The position numbers and the translations under genes are program-made. A stretch of 64,000 bases of DNA from NCBI RefSeq assembly GCF_900106035.1, contig NZ_FNUC01000004.1, forward strand, positions 3,323,722 through 3,387,721, given 5' to 3'. The notes beneath the pieces were generated by a model. The model had not been told where the DNA came from and did not search any database. It saw only the letters and a list, made by a program, of their open reading frames with translations. Below are positions 1 to 8,963 of the stretch, piece after piece. Position 1 is the first letter of the stretch; the number at the start of each line of letters is the position of its first letter. The DNA is from Jiangella alba. Lineage in GTDB: Bacteria; Actinomycetota; Actinomycetes; Jiangellales; Jiangellaceae.

Positions 1-178
1 GCTCGGCTACGAGCACGCCTTCACCCACCAGGCCGTCGACCTGCTGACGGCGATCGGCGAGGGCCGTGACCCGGCGCCGTCGTTCGCCGACGGCCTGGTC
101 GTTCAGCGCGTCCTCGCGGCCGTCGAGGACAGCGCGGCCGCAGGCAGCGCGTGGACGGAGGTGCCCGCACCCGCCTGA
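1..178 (+). CDS. Gfo/Idh/MocA-type dehydrogenase, C-terminal end (partial)
   Basis: The gene enters from the left edge and its reading frame (codons from base 2) ends at TGA 176-178. The visible 58 residues run from LGYEHAFTHQAVDLL through EGRDPAPSFADGL to VQRVLAAVEDSAAAG. This is the typical C-terminal helix region of NAD(P)-dependent Gfo/Idh/MocA sugar or inositol dehydrogenases, where an FADGL-like segment is followed by a helix ending in Ala-rich residues. The Rossmann domain lies outside the window, so the substrate is unknown. The neighbours (ThuA/sugar-dehydrogenase protein, inositol-phosphate synthase, several TIM-barrel isomerases) fit sugar or cyclitol oxidation. Family call is fairly firm, function only inferred. 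Confidence 0.75.
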   Translation, partial: LGYEHAFTHQAVDLLTAIGEGRDPAPSFADGLVVQRVLAAVEDSAAAGSAWTEVPAPA

Positions 179-264
179 GCACACCCAGCAGGGGCCGAGT
201 ACCACCGGGGGCGACCCCGGGCACGGAGCGCATCATCCGTTCCCGACAGTCGAAGGAGACTGTG

Positions 265-3200
265 GTGAGTCATCCCGCGCAACGCGCCCGCCGATGGGCG
301 CGGCGATTATTGGCCGCAGGTGCCGCCGTCGTGACGGCGGTGCCGCTGGCAGTGGCCGCGATGGCGCCTCCGGCGGCGGCCCACCCGGGCCACGGTGGCT
401 ACTCGATCCTGGTGTTCTCGAAGACGGCGGGGTTCCGGCACGACTCCATCCCCGCGGGCATCGCGGCGATCCAGCAGCTCGGCACCACGCACGAGTTCGA
501 CGTCACCGCGACGGAGGACGCCGCGGCGTTCACCGACGAGAACCTGGCCCAGTACGACGCCGTCGTCTGGCTGTCGACCACCGGTGACGTGCTCAACACC
601 GACCAGCAGGCGGCGTTCGAGCGGTACATCCAGAACGGCGGCGGGTACGCCGGCATCCACTCCGCGTCCGACACCGAGTACAGCTGGCCGTGGTACGGCG
701 AGCTGGTGGGCGCCTACTTCGCCAGCCACCCGCAGAACCAGACCGCGACGGTGAAGGTGGAGGACCCGGCACACCCGTCGACGCAGCACCTCGACCCGCT
801 CTGGTCCCGGTTCGACGAGTGGTACAACTACCAGACCAATCCGCGCGGCAACGTGCACGTGCTGACGTCGCTGGACGAGAAGTCGTACTCGCCGGGCGGC
901 GGCGCCATGGGCGCGGACCACCCGATCACCTGGTGCCAGGACTACGACGGCGGCCGGTCCTGGTACACCGGCCTCGGCCACACCCAGGAGTCCTACGCCG
1001 ACCCCGACTTCCTGCAGCTGCTGCTCGGCGGCATCGAGACCGCGGCGGGCGTCACACCGGCCGACTGCTCGGCCAGCCAGCCGGACAGCTTCGAGAAGGT
1101 GACGCTGGACGACAGCACCAGCAACCCGATGGAGCTGGCGGTCGCCGACGACGGCCGCGTCCTCTACATCGACCGCAACGGCGCGGTCCGGCTGATCCGC
1201 CCGGACGGCTCGGCCACCACCACCGGCACCCTGAGCGTGTACACCGGCCAGGAGTTCGGGCTCATGGGCATCGCGCTCGACCCGGACTTCAGCACCAACG
1301 GCTGGGTGTACCTGACGTACGCGCCGGCGGGCGGCGAGGCGATCGACCGGGTGTCGAGGTTCACGCTGACCGGTGAGACGCTCGACCTCGCCAGCGAGAC
1401 CGTCATCATCGAGTACCCGACGAACCGGGTGGAGTGCTGCCACGCCGGCGGCGCGCTGGAGTTCGACAACGACGGCAACCTGTACCTCACCACCGGCGAC
1501 AACACGAACCCGTTCGCGTCCAGCGGCTACGCGCCGATCGACGAGCGGCCCGGCCGGGAGCTGTGGGACGCGCAGCGCACGTCGGCCAACACGAACAGCC
1601 TGAGCGGCAAGGTGCTGCGCATCACCCCGCTGGACGAGGGCGGCTACGCGATCCCCGCGGGCAACCTGTTCGCTCCGGGTACGGCGCAGACCCGTCCGGA
1701 GATCTTCGCGATGGGCTTCCGCAACCCGTTCCGCATCGGCCTGGACCCGGCGACCAACAAGCTCATGGTCGCCGACTACGGGCCCGACGCCGGCAGCGCG
1801 AACCCCAGCCGCGGCCCGGACGGCCGGGTCGAGTGGAACATCGTCGACGAGCCCGGCTTCTACGGCTGGCCGTACTGCGTGGGCAACAACACGCCGTACA
1901 TCGACTTCGACTTCGCCACCAACGCCTCGGGTGCGGCGTTCAACTGCGACGCGCCGGTGAACGACTCGCCGAACAACACCGGCCTCACCCAGCTGCCCGG
2001 CGCCATCCAGGCCGAGGTCTGGTACGGGTACTCCACCAACCCGCTGTTCCCGGAGATCGGCGGCGGCGGCGCCCCGATGGCCGGCGGCGTGTACCGCTAC
2101 GACCCCGACCTCGTGTCGGACCGCAAGTGGCCGGCCTACTGGGACGGCAAGGCGATCTTCGGCGAGTGGAACCAGGGCAACCTCTACTCGTTCCAGCTGG
2201 ACCAGACCGGGTCCGCCGTCACCGACATCAACGCGGTCTTCCCGGACTGGCCGTTCGCCCGCCCGCACGCCCTGCAGTGGGGCCCGGACGGCGCGCTGTA
2301 CGTGATCGAGTGGGGCAGCGGGTTCGGCGGCAACAACGCCGACTCCGGTGTCTACCGCATCGACTACGTGCAGGGCACCCGGGCGCCGGTGGCGCGCATC
2401 AGCGCCAGTGCGACGTCCGGCCCGCTGCCGCTGGAGGTGAGCTTCGACGGTTCCGCGTCGATCGACCCCGAGGGCGGGCCGGTCACGTACGCGTGGGACT
2501 TCGACGGCGACGGCAGCACCGACTCCACCGAGCCCGAGGCGTCGTACACGTACACGACGGCCGGCGACTACACCGTCGCGCTCACCGTCACCGACGCCGA
2601 CGGCCTGTCCGACATCGCCAACGTCGAGATCGCGGCCGGCAACACCGCGCCGGACGTGCAGGTGGCGTGGCCGCCGAACGGCGGGTTCTTCGAGTTCGGC
2701 GACACCATCCGGTACGAGGTGGGCGCCACCGACGCCGAGGACGGCCAGGCCGACTGCGCGCGCATCGTCACCCAGCCGGCGCTCGGGCACGACGAGCACT
2801 CGCACGGGTACGCCGAGAACTTCGGCTGCGAAGGCGTGTTCCCGCTGCCCGGCGACGAGGGCCACGTCGGCGCGAACATCTTCGGCACCGTCACGGTCAC
2901 CTACACCGACGACGGCGCGCCGAACGTGCGCCCGCTGACCGGTCAGGAGGTGCTGGTCCTGCAGCCGAAGCGGCGCGAGGCCGAGCACTTCGACACGACC
3001 GGACGACTGTCCGGGTCCACGTCCGGCGGCGACCCGGGCGTGCAGCGCGAGACCACCGGGGACGTCCTGGGCGGCGGCCAGAACATCGGGTTCATCGAGC
3101 CCGGCGACTGGTGGGCCTGGGACCCGATGAACCTCACCAACATCGACAGCATCACGCTCCGGGCCGCGACGCCCACCGGCGCGTCGACGGTCGAGGTCCG

Positions 3201-6200
3201 CACCGGCTCGCCGGAAGGCCCGGCGGTGGCCACCATCACCGTCGAGCCGACCGGGGCGTGGCAGACCTACGACTACTTCACCGGCGAGGTCAGCGGCGCG
3301 ACGGCGACCGACAGCGGCCCGCTGTACTTCGTCAACGTGTCCGGCGGGCTGAACGTCAACTGGATCGACTTCGAGGGCCGCGGCGTCACCGAGAACCAGC
3401 GGCCCGACGTCGAGGTCACGGCGACGCCGACCAGCGGGACCGTCCCGCTGGACGTCGAGTTCGAGGCCACCGCCACCGACCCCGAGGGCGACGACCCGCT
3501 CACCTACGCGTGGGTCTTCGGTGACGGCGGCACGGCCACCGGCCCGACGGCGTCGCACACCTACACCGAGGCGGGCACGTACGACGCCACGGTGACGGTG
3601 ACCGACGCGCGCGGCGCCGCGGCGACCGAGCACGTCACCATCGAGGCCGAGGACGTCGTGGTCGAGCCGCCGGTCTGCCTGAACGGGCGCTCCGACGGGT
3701 TCGACGGCACGTCGCTGGACCGCGACCGCTGGACCACCGTGGTCAGGGAGAACCAGGACCTCGTGGTCGCCGACGGGAGCCTGGTGCTGCCGACGTCGAG
3801 CACCGACATCTACGGCACCAACAACACCGACACGCCGAACATCGTCCTGCAGGACCTGCCGGACGGGCCGTTCACCGCGACCGCGAAGCTGACCATGCAG
3901 GCCTACCGGGCCTACCAGCAGGCCGGTCTGATCATCTACGGCGACGACGACAACTACGCCAAGATGGTGCTCGAGGGCCGCGACACCGGCGTCAGCAACC
4001 CGGCGGCGCGCATCTTCCAGTTCATCCGCGAAGAGAACGGCGCGCCCAACGAGGTCGGCGACAGCAACACCGCCAACCTCGGCGCCGCCTACCCGGACAC
4101 CGTCTGGGTGCGCTACAGCAGCGACGGCCAGAACCTGCGGGCCGCGTACAGCGCCGACGGCGTGAACTTCACCGAGATGGCGCAGACGAAGAGCCTGGCC
4201 GGCATCGAGAACCCGAAGATCGGCCTGGTCGCGCTGGCCGGCACCGGCCAGCCGGTCACCGAGGTGCGGTTCGACTCGTTCCACATCACGCCCGACGACA
4301 CCGCCACCGCGCCGACGCCGGACGACGAGTTCGACGGCGCGACGCTGGACGGCTGCCGCTGGACCGTGCTGCGTCCGGACGAGGCCGGCTACCGGCTCGC
4401 CGACGGCAAGCTGGAGATCGACACCCCGAACGGCGACATCTACACCGGCGACACCACGCCGCCGCCGGGGAACTTCATGCTCCAGCCGGCGCCCGAGGGC
4501 GACGAGTGGACCATCGAGACGCTGGTCGACGGCTCGGCGCTGGCCGAGCAGTACCAGCAGGGCGGTCTGATCGTCTACGGCGACGACGACAACTACGTGA
4601 AGCTCGACTTCGTGGTGGACAACCCGGCCGGTTCGCCGGTGGCCCGCCGCATCGAGCTGCGCAGCGAGGTCGACGCCGTCATCCAGAACCCGCAGCCCCA
4701 GGTCACGGCGTTGACCCAGGGCGTGTGGCACCTGCGGCTGTCCCGCTCCGGCGACACCTACACCGGCGCCTACAGCGCCGACGGGCAGACCTGGACGCCG
4801 TTCGGCGAGGCCGTCACGAACGCCGCGCTGTCCGGCGGCGACACGCGGGTCGGCCTGTTCGCCATCGGCACCTCGCAGTCCGCGCCGCAGACAGTGACGT
4901 ACGACTACTTCCACGTCACCGGCGGCCAGCAGGCGTGCGAGCCGACGGCGCCGGAGGAGGGCTACACCAGCCTCTTCGACGGCACCGCGGCGAGCCTCGC
5001 GGGGTGGCAGATGGCGGGTCCGGGCGGGTTCACGCTCACCGAGGACTGCACGCTGCTGTCCGAGGGCGGCATGGGCCTCTACTGGTACTCGGCGGACTCC
5101 TACGAGGACTACAGCCTCAAGCTGGACTGGATGATGCCGGGCGACGACAACTCCGGCGTCTTCGTCGGGTTCCCCGACCCGGGCGACGACCCGTGGGTCG
5201 CCGTCAACCAGGGCCACGAGATCCAGATCGACGCCACCGACGCGCCCGACCGCACCACCGGTGCGATCTACGCGTTCCAGGGCGCCGACCAGGCCGCTCG
5301 CGACGCCGCGCTCAACCCGCCCGGGGAGTGGAACGAGTACGAGATCGTGGTCCAGGGCGACCGCATCCGGGTCTACCTCAACGGTGCGCTGATCAACGAC
5401 TACACCGACACCGACCCGAACCGGATGAACCAGCCCAGCTACATCGGCATCCAGAACCACGGCGCGGCGGACCAGAACTACTTCCGCAACGTCCGCATCC
5501 AGGAGCTCGTCGACGAGACGGCGCCGACGGTCGAGGTCGCCCTCGACCCGGCCGAGCCGACCGGCCAGAACGGCTGGTGGACCGGCCCGGTGTCCGTCTC
5601 CGCGGTGGGCACCGACGACCAGGGCGGCGAGGTCGCGCTGGAGCACCGCGTCGACGGCGGCGACTGGACGCCGTACACCGGTGCGGTGGTCGTCGACGCC
5701 GACGGCGAGCACGCGCTGGAGTTCCGCGGCACCGACACCGCCGGCAACGTGTCCGCGCCGGTCGCGGCGGCCGTCCGCAAGGACGCCACCCCGCCGGTCA
5801 CGACCGCCACGGTGGCGGGCACCTCGCCGGTGGCGGTGACACTGGCGGCGGCCGACGCCACGTCCGGCGTCGCGGCCACCGAGTGGTCCCTCGACGGCGG
5901 CGACTGGACGGCGTACGACGGTCCGGTCGCGGTCAGCGGCGACGGCGAGCACGAGCTGCGCTACCGCTCGGCGGACGCGGCCGGGAATGTCGAGGACGCC
6001 AAGGCGGTCACGGTGACCGTCGACGGCACCGCGCCGGTCCTGGTGGTCAGCGGCGTCGCACACGGCCAGCTCTACGGCGACAGCCAGAACCTGACCGTCA
6101 CCTGGACGGCCACCGACAACGGCCCGGTCACCACGACCGGGACGCTGGACGGCGCGCCGCTCCAGTCCGGCGCCGTGGTCGCGCTGCACGCGATCCCGCT

Positions 6201-6648
6201 CGGCCTGCACGAGCTGGTCGTCACGGCGACCGACGCGGCGGGCAACGAGACCGTCCAGGAGCTGGTGTTCTTCTCCACCACCTCGTTCGCCGACATGGAG
6301 AGCCTGATCACCCAGTTCCAGACGGCCGGCACGATCACGTCGCAGGTGGCCAAGGACCTGCAGAAGTCGCTGGCCACCGCCCGCCGCCAGGAGGGCATGG
6401 GCCGCGGCGAGCGGGCCGTGATCGCGCTGGAGACGTTCAAGAGCACGGTCAACGCGAAGGTCACCGACGCAGGGGTGAAGAGCACCCTGCTGCGGGACGC
6501 CGACGCGATGATCATCCGGCTCGGCGGCACGCCACGGCAGGCGGCGGCCGGAGTCCGGGCCAACGGTGGCGAAGCGCTCACCGGGACGGGCCGTCTCGAC
6601 GGCGACCCGGACCGTACAGAGGGCAGGGAGTTGCCCGCCACCGAATAG
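265..6648 (+). CDS. Giant secreted ThuA / glucose-sorbosone dehydrogenase / PKD / CBM6 / DUF1080 protein
   Basis: A 2127-residue exported protein. GTG 265 is chosen because AAGGAG ends six bases upstream and a twin-Arg-like N-terminus (ARRWARRLLAAGAAVV) with AAAH cleavage region follows at once. Domain order by approximate residue: ThuA-like glutamine-amidotransferase fold 46-270 (YSILVFSKTAGFRHDSIP), GSDH-type beta-propeller 273-700 (sugar dehydrogenase/aldose family), PKD 707-795, CBM6-like carbohydrate-binding 905-1040 (REAEHFDTTG), second PKD 1043-1130, two concanavalin-like DUF1349-type repeats 1139-1350 and 1352-1560, DUF1080 3-keto-glycoside-hydrolase-like 1565-1755, Ig-like OmpL47 repeats 1751-1990, and a C-terminal helical FIMAH-type domain 2008-2110. 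Such multidomain proteins are made by soil actinomycetes to bind and process carbohydrate outside the cell. The exact substrate cannot be read from sequence. It sits just upstream of the ebo-type operon on the same strand. Confidence 0.9.
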   Translation: MSHPAQRARRWARRLLAAGAAVVTAVPLAVAAMAPPAAAHPGHGGYSILVFSKTAGFRHDSIPAGIAAIQQLGTTHEFDVTATEDAAAFTDENLAQYDAVVWLSTTGDVLNTDQQAAFERYIQNGGGYAGIHSASDTEYSWPWYGELVGAYFASHPQNQTATVKVEDPAHPSTQHLDPLWSRFDEWYNYQTNPRGNVHVLTSLDEKSYSPGGGAMGADHPITWCQDYDGGRSWYTGLGHTQESYADPDFLQLLLGGIETAAGVTPADCSASQPDSFEKVTLDDSTSNPMELAVADDGRVLYIDRNGAVRLIRPDGSATTTGTLSVYTGQEFGLMGIALDPDFSTNGWVYLTYAPAGGEAIDRVSRFTLTGETLDLASETVIIEYPTNRVECCHAGGALEFDNDGNLYLTTGDNTNPFASSGYAPIDERPGRELWDAQRTSANTNSLSGKVLRITPLDEGGYAIPAGNLFAPGTAQTRPEIFAMGFRNPFRIGLDPATNKLMVADYGPDAGSANPSRGPDGRVEWNIVDEPGFYGWPYCVGNNTPYIDFDFATNASGAAFNCDAPVNDSPNNTGLTQLPGAIQAEVWYGYSTNPLFPEIGGGGAPMAGGVYRYDPDLVSDRKWPAYWDGKAIFGEWNQGNLYSFQLDQTGSAVTDINAVFPDWPFARPHALQWGPDGALYVIEWGSGFGGNNADSGVYRIDYVQGTRAPVARISASATSGPLPLEVSFDGSASIDPEGGPVTYAWDFDGDGSTDSTEPEASYTYTTAGDYTVALTVTDADGLSDIANVEIAAGNTAPDVQVAWPPNGGFFEFGDTIRYEVGATDAEDGQADCARIVTQPALGHDEHSHGYAENFGCEGVFPLPGDEGHVGANIFGTVTVTYTDDGAPNVRPLTGQEVLVLQPKRREAEHFDTTGRLSGSTSGGDPGVQRETTGDVLGGGQNIGFIEPGDWWAWDPMNLTNIDSITLRAATPTGASTVEVRTGSPEGPAVATITVEPTGAWQTYDYFTGEVSGATATDSGPLYFVNVSGGLNVNWIDFEGRGVTENQRPDVEVTATPTSGTVPLDVEFEATATDPEGDDPLTYAWVFGDGGTATGPTASHTYTEAGTYDATVTVTDARGAAATEHVTIEAEDVVVEPPVCLNGRSDGFDGTSLDRDRWTTVVRENQDLVVADGSLVLPTSSTDIYGTNNTDTPNIVLQDLPDGPFTATAKLTMQAYRAYQQAGLIIYGDDDNYAKMVLEGRDTGVSNPAARIFQFIREENGAPNEVGDSNTANLGAAYPDTVWVRYSSDGQNLRAAYSADGVNFTEMAQTKSLAGIENPKIGLVALAGTGQPVTEVRFDSFHITPDDTATAPTPDDEFDGATLDGCRWTVLRPDEAGYRLADGKLEIDTPNGDIYTGDTTPPPGNFMLQPAPEGDEWTIETLVDGSALAEQYQQGGLIVYGDDDNYVKLDFVVDNPAGSPVARRIELRSEVDAVIQNPQPQVTALTQGVWHLRLSRSGDTYTGAYSADGQTWTPFGEAVTNAALSGGDTRVGLFAIGTSQSAPQTVTYDYFHVTGGQQACEPTAPEEGYTSLFDGTAASLAGWQMAGPGGFTLTEDCTLLSEGGMGLYWYSADSYEDYSLKLDWMMPGDDNSGVFVGFPDPGDDPWVAVNQGHEIQIDATDAPDRTTGAIYAFQGADQAARDAALNPPGEWNEYEIVVQGDRIRVYLNGALINDYTDTDPNRMNQPSYIGIQNHGAADQNYFRNVRIQELVDETAPTVEVALDPAEPTGQNGWWTGPVSVSAVGTDDQGGEVALEHRVDGGDWTPYTGAVVVDADGEHALEFRGTDTAGNVSAPVAAAVRKDATPPVTTATVAGTSPVAVTLAAADATSGVAATEWSLDGGDWTAYDGPVAVSGDGEHELRYRSADAAGNVEDAKAVTVTVDGTAPVLVVSGVAHGQLYGDSQNLTVTWTATDNGPVTTTGTLDGAPLQSGAVVALHAIPLGLHELVVTATDAAGNETVQELVFFSTTSFADMESLITQFQTAGTITSQVAKDLQKSLATARRQEGMGRGERAVIALETFKSTVNAKVTDAGVKSTLLRDADAMIIRLGGTPRQAAAGVRANGGEALTGTGRLDGDPDRTEGRELPATE

Positions 6649-6679
6649 TCCTCCACCCCCCTGAAGAGGAGACGTCACC

Positions 6680-6892
6680 ATGAGAGTTCTGCTGCCGTCC
6701 GGCGCACCGCGCCGGAACGGAACCCGCGACCAGGGCACCTCGGCCCTGCCCCGGATCGCCGGGCCGGGCTCTCATGGGCGACGGGGAGCCGGCCAACGCC
6801 GGTTCCCGGCCCCGGTGCCGGTGCGACGCGCTCCGCGCCGGCACCGGGGCGCCACCTTCGCGGCGGGATCGTCCGAAGGAGGCCGGGCATGA
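6680..6892 (+). CDS. Small basic ORF between ThuA-family gene and inositol-phosphate synthase
   Basis: A 70-codon ORF starting MRVLLPSGAPRRNG behind GAGGAG (eight bases before ATG). It ends in an ATGA overlap with the next gene, the same arrangement used by real neighbours in this operon. The product is Arg/Pro/Gly-rich with no recognisable domain, signal or cysteine. A strong 16-bp hairpin (6809-6850) lies inside it. It may be a short coupled or leader peptide whose translation affects the hairpin, or just an open frame in GC-rich spacer. I do not recognise it, and the ribosome site plus the 4-base overlap are the only support. Confidence 0.3.
   Translation: MRVLLPSGAPRRNGTRDQGTSALPRIAGPGSHGRRGAGQRRFPAPVPVRRAPRRHRGATFAAGSSEGGRA
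6809..6850 (+). terminator. Strong hairpin before inositol-phosphate synthase (attenuator/terminator candidate)
   Basis: Arms 6809-6824 (GCCCCGGTGCCGGTGC) and 6835-6850 (GCGCCGGCACCGGGGC) pair over 16 positions with one G-U, loop of 10. No T-run follows. Located 39 bases before the next start codon, it could attenuate or partly separate the large upstream gene from the ebo-type operon. Confidence 0.5.
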
Positions 6893-8043
6893 GCGGCGTC
6901 GGCATCTGGTTCGTCGGCGCCCGTGGCTCCGTGGCCACCACGACCACCGTCGGGCTGCTGGCCATCCGGTCCCGGCTGGCCGGGCACGTCGGCATGGTCT
7001 CCGAGCTGCCGGAAATCGCGGCGGCCGGGCTGCCGGCACTGGACGGCATCGTCGTCGGCGGCCACGAGGTCGCCGAGGGCACCCTGGGCAAGCGGGCCGA
7101 GGAGCTGAGCGCGGGCGGGGTGTTCCCGCCCGCGCTGGCCACCGTCCTGGCCGGTGACCTCGCCGCGGCCGACGAGCGGATCCGGCCCGGCGTCGTCGCC
7201 GGGCACGGCACGCAGCGCGCGGCGGCGGAGCGGGTCGAGGCCGAGCTGCGCGCGTTCCGCGACGAGCACGGCCTGGACCGCGTGGTCGTCGTGGACGTGT
7301 CCAGCACCGAGCCGCCGGCCGGCGACGTCCCCGCGCTGGCGACGCTCGCCGCGCTGGAGGCGGCGCTGGACGCGGGCGAGGCGCCGCTGCCGGGCAGCTC
7401 GCTCTACGCGTACGCGGCGTTCCGGGCCGGTTGCGCGTACGTCGCGTTCACGCCGAGCCCGGGGCCGCGGGTCCCGGCGCTGGAGCAGCTGGCCCTGGAC
7501 CGCGGCGTCCCGTGGGCCGGCTCGGACGCCAAGACCGGCGAGACGCTGGTCAAGACCGTGCTCGGGCCGATGTTCGCGATGCGCGCGCTGAAGGTGCGGT
7601 CGTGGTCGTCGGTCAACCTGCTGGGCGGCGGCGACGGCCAGACGCTGGCCGACCCGACCAACGCGGCCAGCAAGATCGCCACCAAGGCCAACGGCCTGGA
7701 GTCGATCCTCGGTCACCCGGTCGACGGGCCGCTGCACATCGACTACGTGCCCGATCTCGGCGACTGGAAGACCGCCTGGGACCTGGTGTCGTTCGAGGGC
7801 TTCCTCGGCACCCGGATGTCCATGCAGTTCACCTGGTCCGGCTGCGACTCGTCGCTGGCCGCGCCGCTGGTGCTGGACCTCGTCCGGCTGGTGGCGCGGG
7901 CGCACGAGCTGGGTGTGGCCGGGCCGATGCCGCAGCTCGGGTTCTTCTTCAAGGACCCGGCCGCCAGTGACGTGCACGCGCTCAGCACCCAGTGGGAGTC
8001 GCTGGTCGCCTGGTGCGAGCGGGCCGGCCGGGGCACGACATGA
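6889..8043 (+). CDS. ino1: Inositol-3-phosphate synthase family protein
   Basis: 384 residues. It belongs to the myo-inositol-1-phosphate synthase family: NAD-binding GARGSVATTT at residues 10-19, lysine-rich GETLVKTVLGPMF, and the SVNLLGGGDGQTLADP and NAASKIATKANG active-site segments typical of the family, which converts glucose-6-phosphate to inositol-3-phosphate by oxidation, aldol cyclisation and reduction. The start is set by consensus AAGGAGG six bases before ATG. The stop overlaps the next gene by ATGA, so it is translationally coupled to the EboC prenyltransferase. In ebo clusters the usual ring-forming enzyme is the dehydroquinate-synthase-like EboD, which is missing here. Inositol synthase probably supplies the cyclised substrate instead, though it could simply feed inositol lipids. 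Confidence 0.88.
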   Translation: MSGVGIWFVGARGSVATTTTVGLLAIRSRLAGHVGMVSELPEIAAAGLPALDGIVVGGHEVAEGTLGKRAEELSAGGVFPPALATVLAGDLAAADERIRPGVVAGHGTQRAAAERVEAELRAFRDEHGLDRVVVVDVSSTEPPAGDVPALATLAALEAALDAGEAPLPGSSLYAYAAFRAGCAYVAFTPSPGPRVPALEQLALDRGVPWAGSDAKTGETLVKTVLGPMFAMRALKVRSWSSVNLLGGGDGQTLADPTNAASKIATKANGLESILGHPVDGPLHIDYVPDLGDWKTAWDLVSFEGFLGTRMSMQFTWSGCDSSLAAPLVLDLVRLVARAHELGVAGPMPQLGFFFKDPAASDVHALSTQWESLVAWCERAGRGTT

Positions 8044-8963
8044 GGCTGCGCGACGTCGCCGAGCTGGTGCGGGCGCCCGCGGCGCTGACCGTGCCGGGCG
8101 ACTCGCTGGCCGGCGCGGCCGCGGCCGGGTTCCCGTACGGGGCCCGGACCGCGGTCACGCCGCTGGCCTCGGCCTGCCTGTACTGGGCCGGCATGGCCCT
8201 GAACGACTACGCCGACCGCGACCTCGACCGTGTCGAGCGGCCGGAGCGGCCGATCCCGTCCGGGCGGGTGACGCCGGGCGAGGCGCTGGGCGTCGCCACC
8301 GGGCTCACCGCCGCCGGCCTCGGGCTGGCGGCGGTGGCCGGCGGACGGCGGGCGCTGCGGGTCGCGGTCCCGCTGGCCGCGGCCGTGTGGACGTACGACC
8401 TGGTCGCCAAGGCCACACCGGCCGGCCCGCTCGCGATGGGCGCGGCCCGCGGCCTGGACGTGCTGCTCGGAGCGGGCGGACGGGAACGGGCGGCGGCGCT
8501 GCCGGCGCTCGCCGTCGCCACGCACACCGTCGGCGTGACGGTGCTCAGCCGCGGCGAGGTCCACGGCGCCTCCCCGTCGTCGGCGCGGGTGGCCCTGGGG
8601 GCGACGGCGACAGCCGCGGCCCTGTCGGCCTGGCCGGGCTCCCACGGGATGCCGTCATGGGTAGGCTCGGGCGTCCGAGCGAGGAACGAGCGAGGCGGGC
8701 GGGGACGGCATCCCGTGGGGGGCCGGCCCACCGCGCTCGCCGCCGCGGGCGCCTACCTCGCGACCGTCGGGAAGGCACAGCTCGACGCGGCTCGGACACC
8801 CGACGCGGCGACGGTGCGGTCGGCGACCGGTGCGGGCGTGCGCGGCGTGATCCCGCTGCAGTCGGCGCTGCTGGCGAAGACGGGCGCGGTGGCGCTGGCC
8901 GCGGCGGTCGTCGGCATCGGCCCGGCCGTGCGGGCGCTGTCGAAGGTGGTGTCGCCGACATGA
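8040..8963 (+). CDS. eboC: EboC-like UbiA-family prenyltransferase (SCO3242 type) with inserted repeat
   Basis: 307-residue polytopic membrane protein of the UbiA superfamily, which transfers a polyprenyl group from its diphosphate to an acceptor. The first Asp-rich motif NDYADRDLDRVERPERP (about residues 56-72) and a second YDLVAK motif are visible, followed by a typical C-terminal TAAxAY-like helix series. Start ATG overlaps the ino1 stop by 4 bases, and the stop overlaps the next gene equally. Codons 201-227 are encoded by a perfect palindromic element (8641-8719) that keeps frame and adds a hydrophilic Gly/Arg/His loop rather than membrane sequence. The insertion lies between predicted helices, so activity may survive. 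Acceptor unknown; inositol phosphate is an inference from the neighbour. Confidence 0.8.
   Translation: MRLRDVAELVRAPAALTVPGDSLAGAAAAGFPYGARTAVTPLASACLYWAGMALNDYADRDLDRVERPERPIPSGRVTPGEALGVATGLTAAGLGLAAVAGGRRALRVAVPLAAAVWTYDLVAKATPAGPLAMGAARGLDVLLGAGGRERAAALPALAVATHTVGVTVLSRGEVHGASPSSARVALGATATAAALSAWPGSHGMPSWVGSGVRARNERGGRGRHPVGGRPTALAAAGAYLATVGKAQLDAARTPDAATVRSATGAGVRGVIPLQSALLAKTGAVALAAAVVGIGPAVRALSKVVSPT
8641..8719. repeat. 79-bp palindromic repeat inserted in frame inside eboC
   Basis: Perfect 16-bp inverted arms CCCACGGGATGCCGTC (8641-8656) and its reverse complement (8704-8719) enclose a 47-base interior rich in gaggaacgagcgagg. Arms extend imperfectly into the flanks. The predicted peptide of this stretch is unlike the hydrophobic surroundings. 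It looks like a REP/MITE-type intergenic palindrome that landed in a coding sequence without shifting the frame. Confidence 0.75.

Noticed and set aside
307..6738. 2143-codon open frame antisense to the ThuA-family gene
   Set aside because: Composition is the mirror of the sense gene, with no domain or ribosome site; long antisense frames are usual in very GC-rich DNA.
8641..8719. Transcription terminator inside eboC
   Set aside because: It lies in the middle of an operon with overlapping genes and has a 47-base loop; a repeat insertion explains it better.
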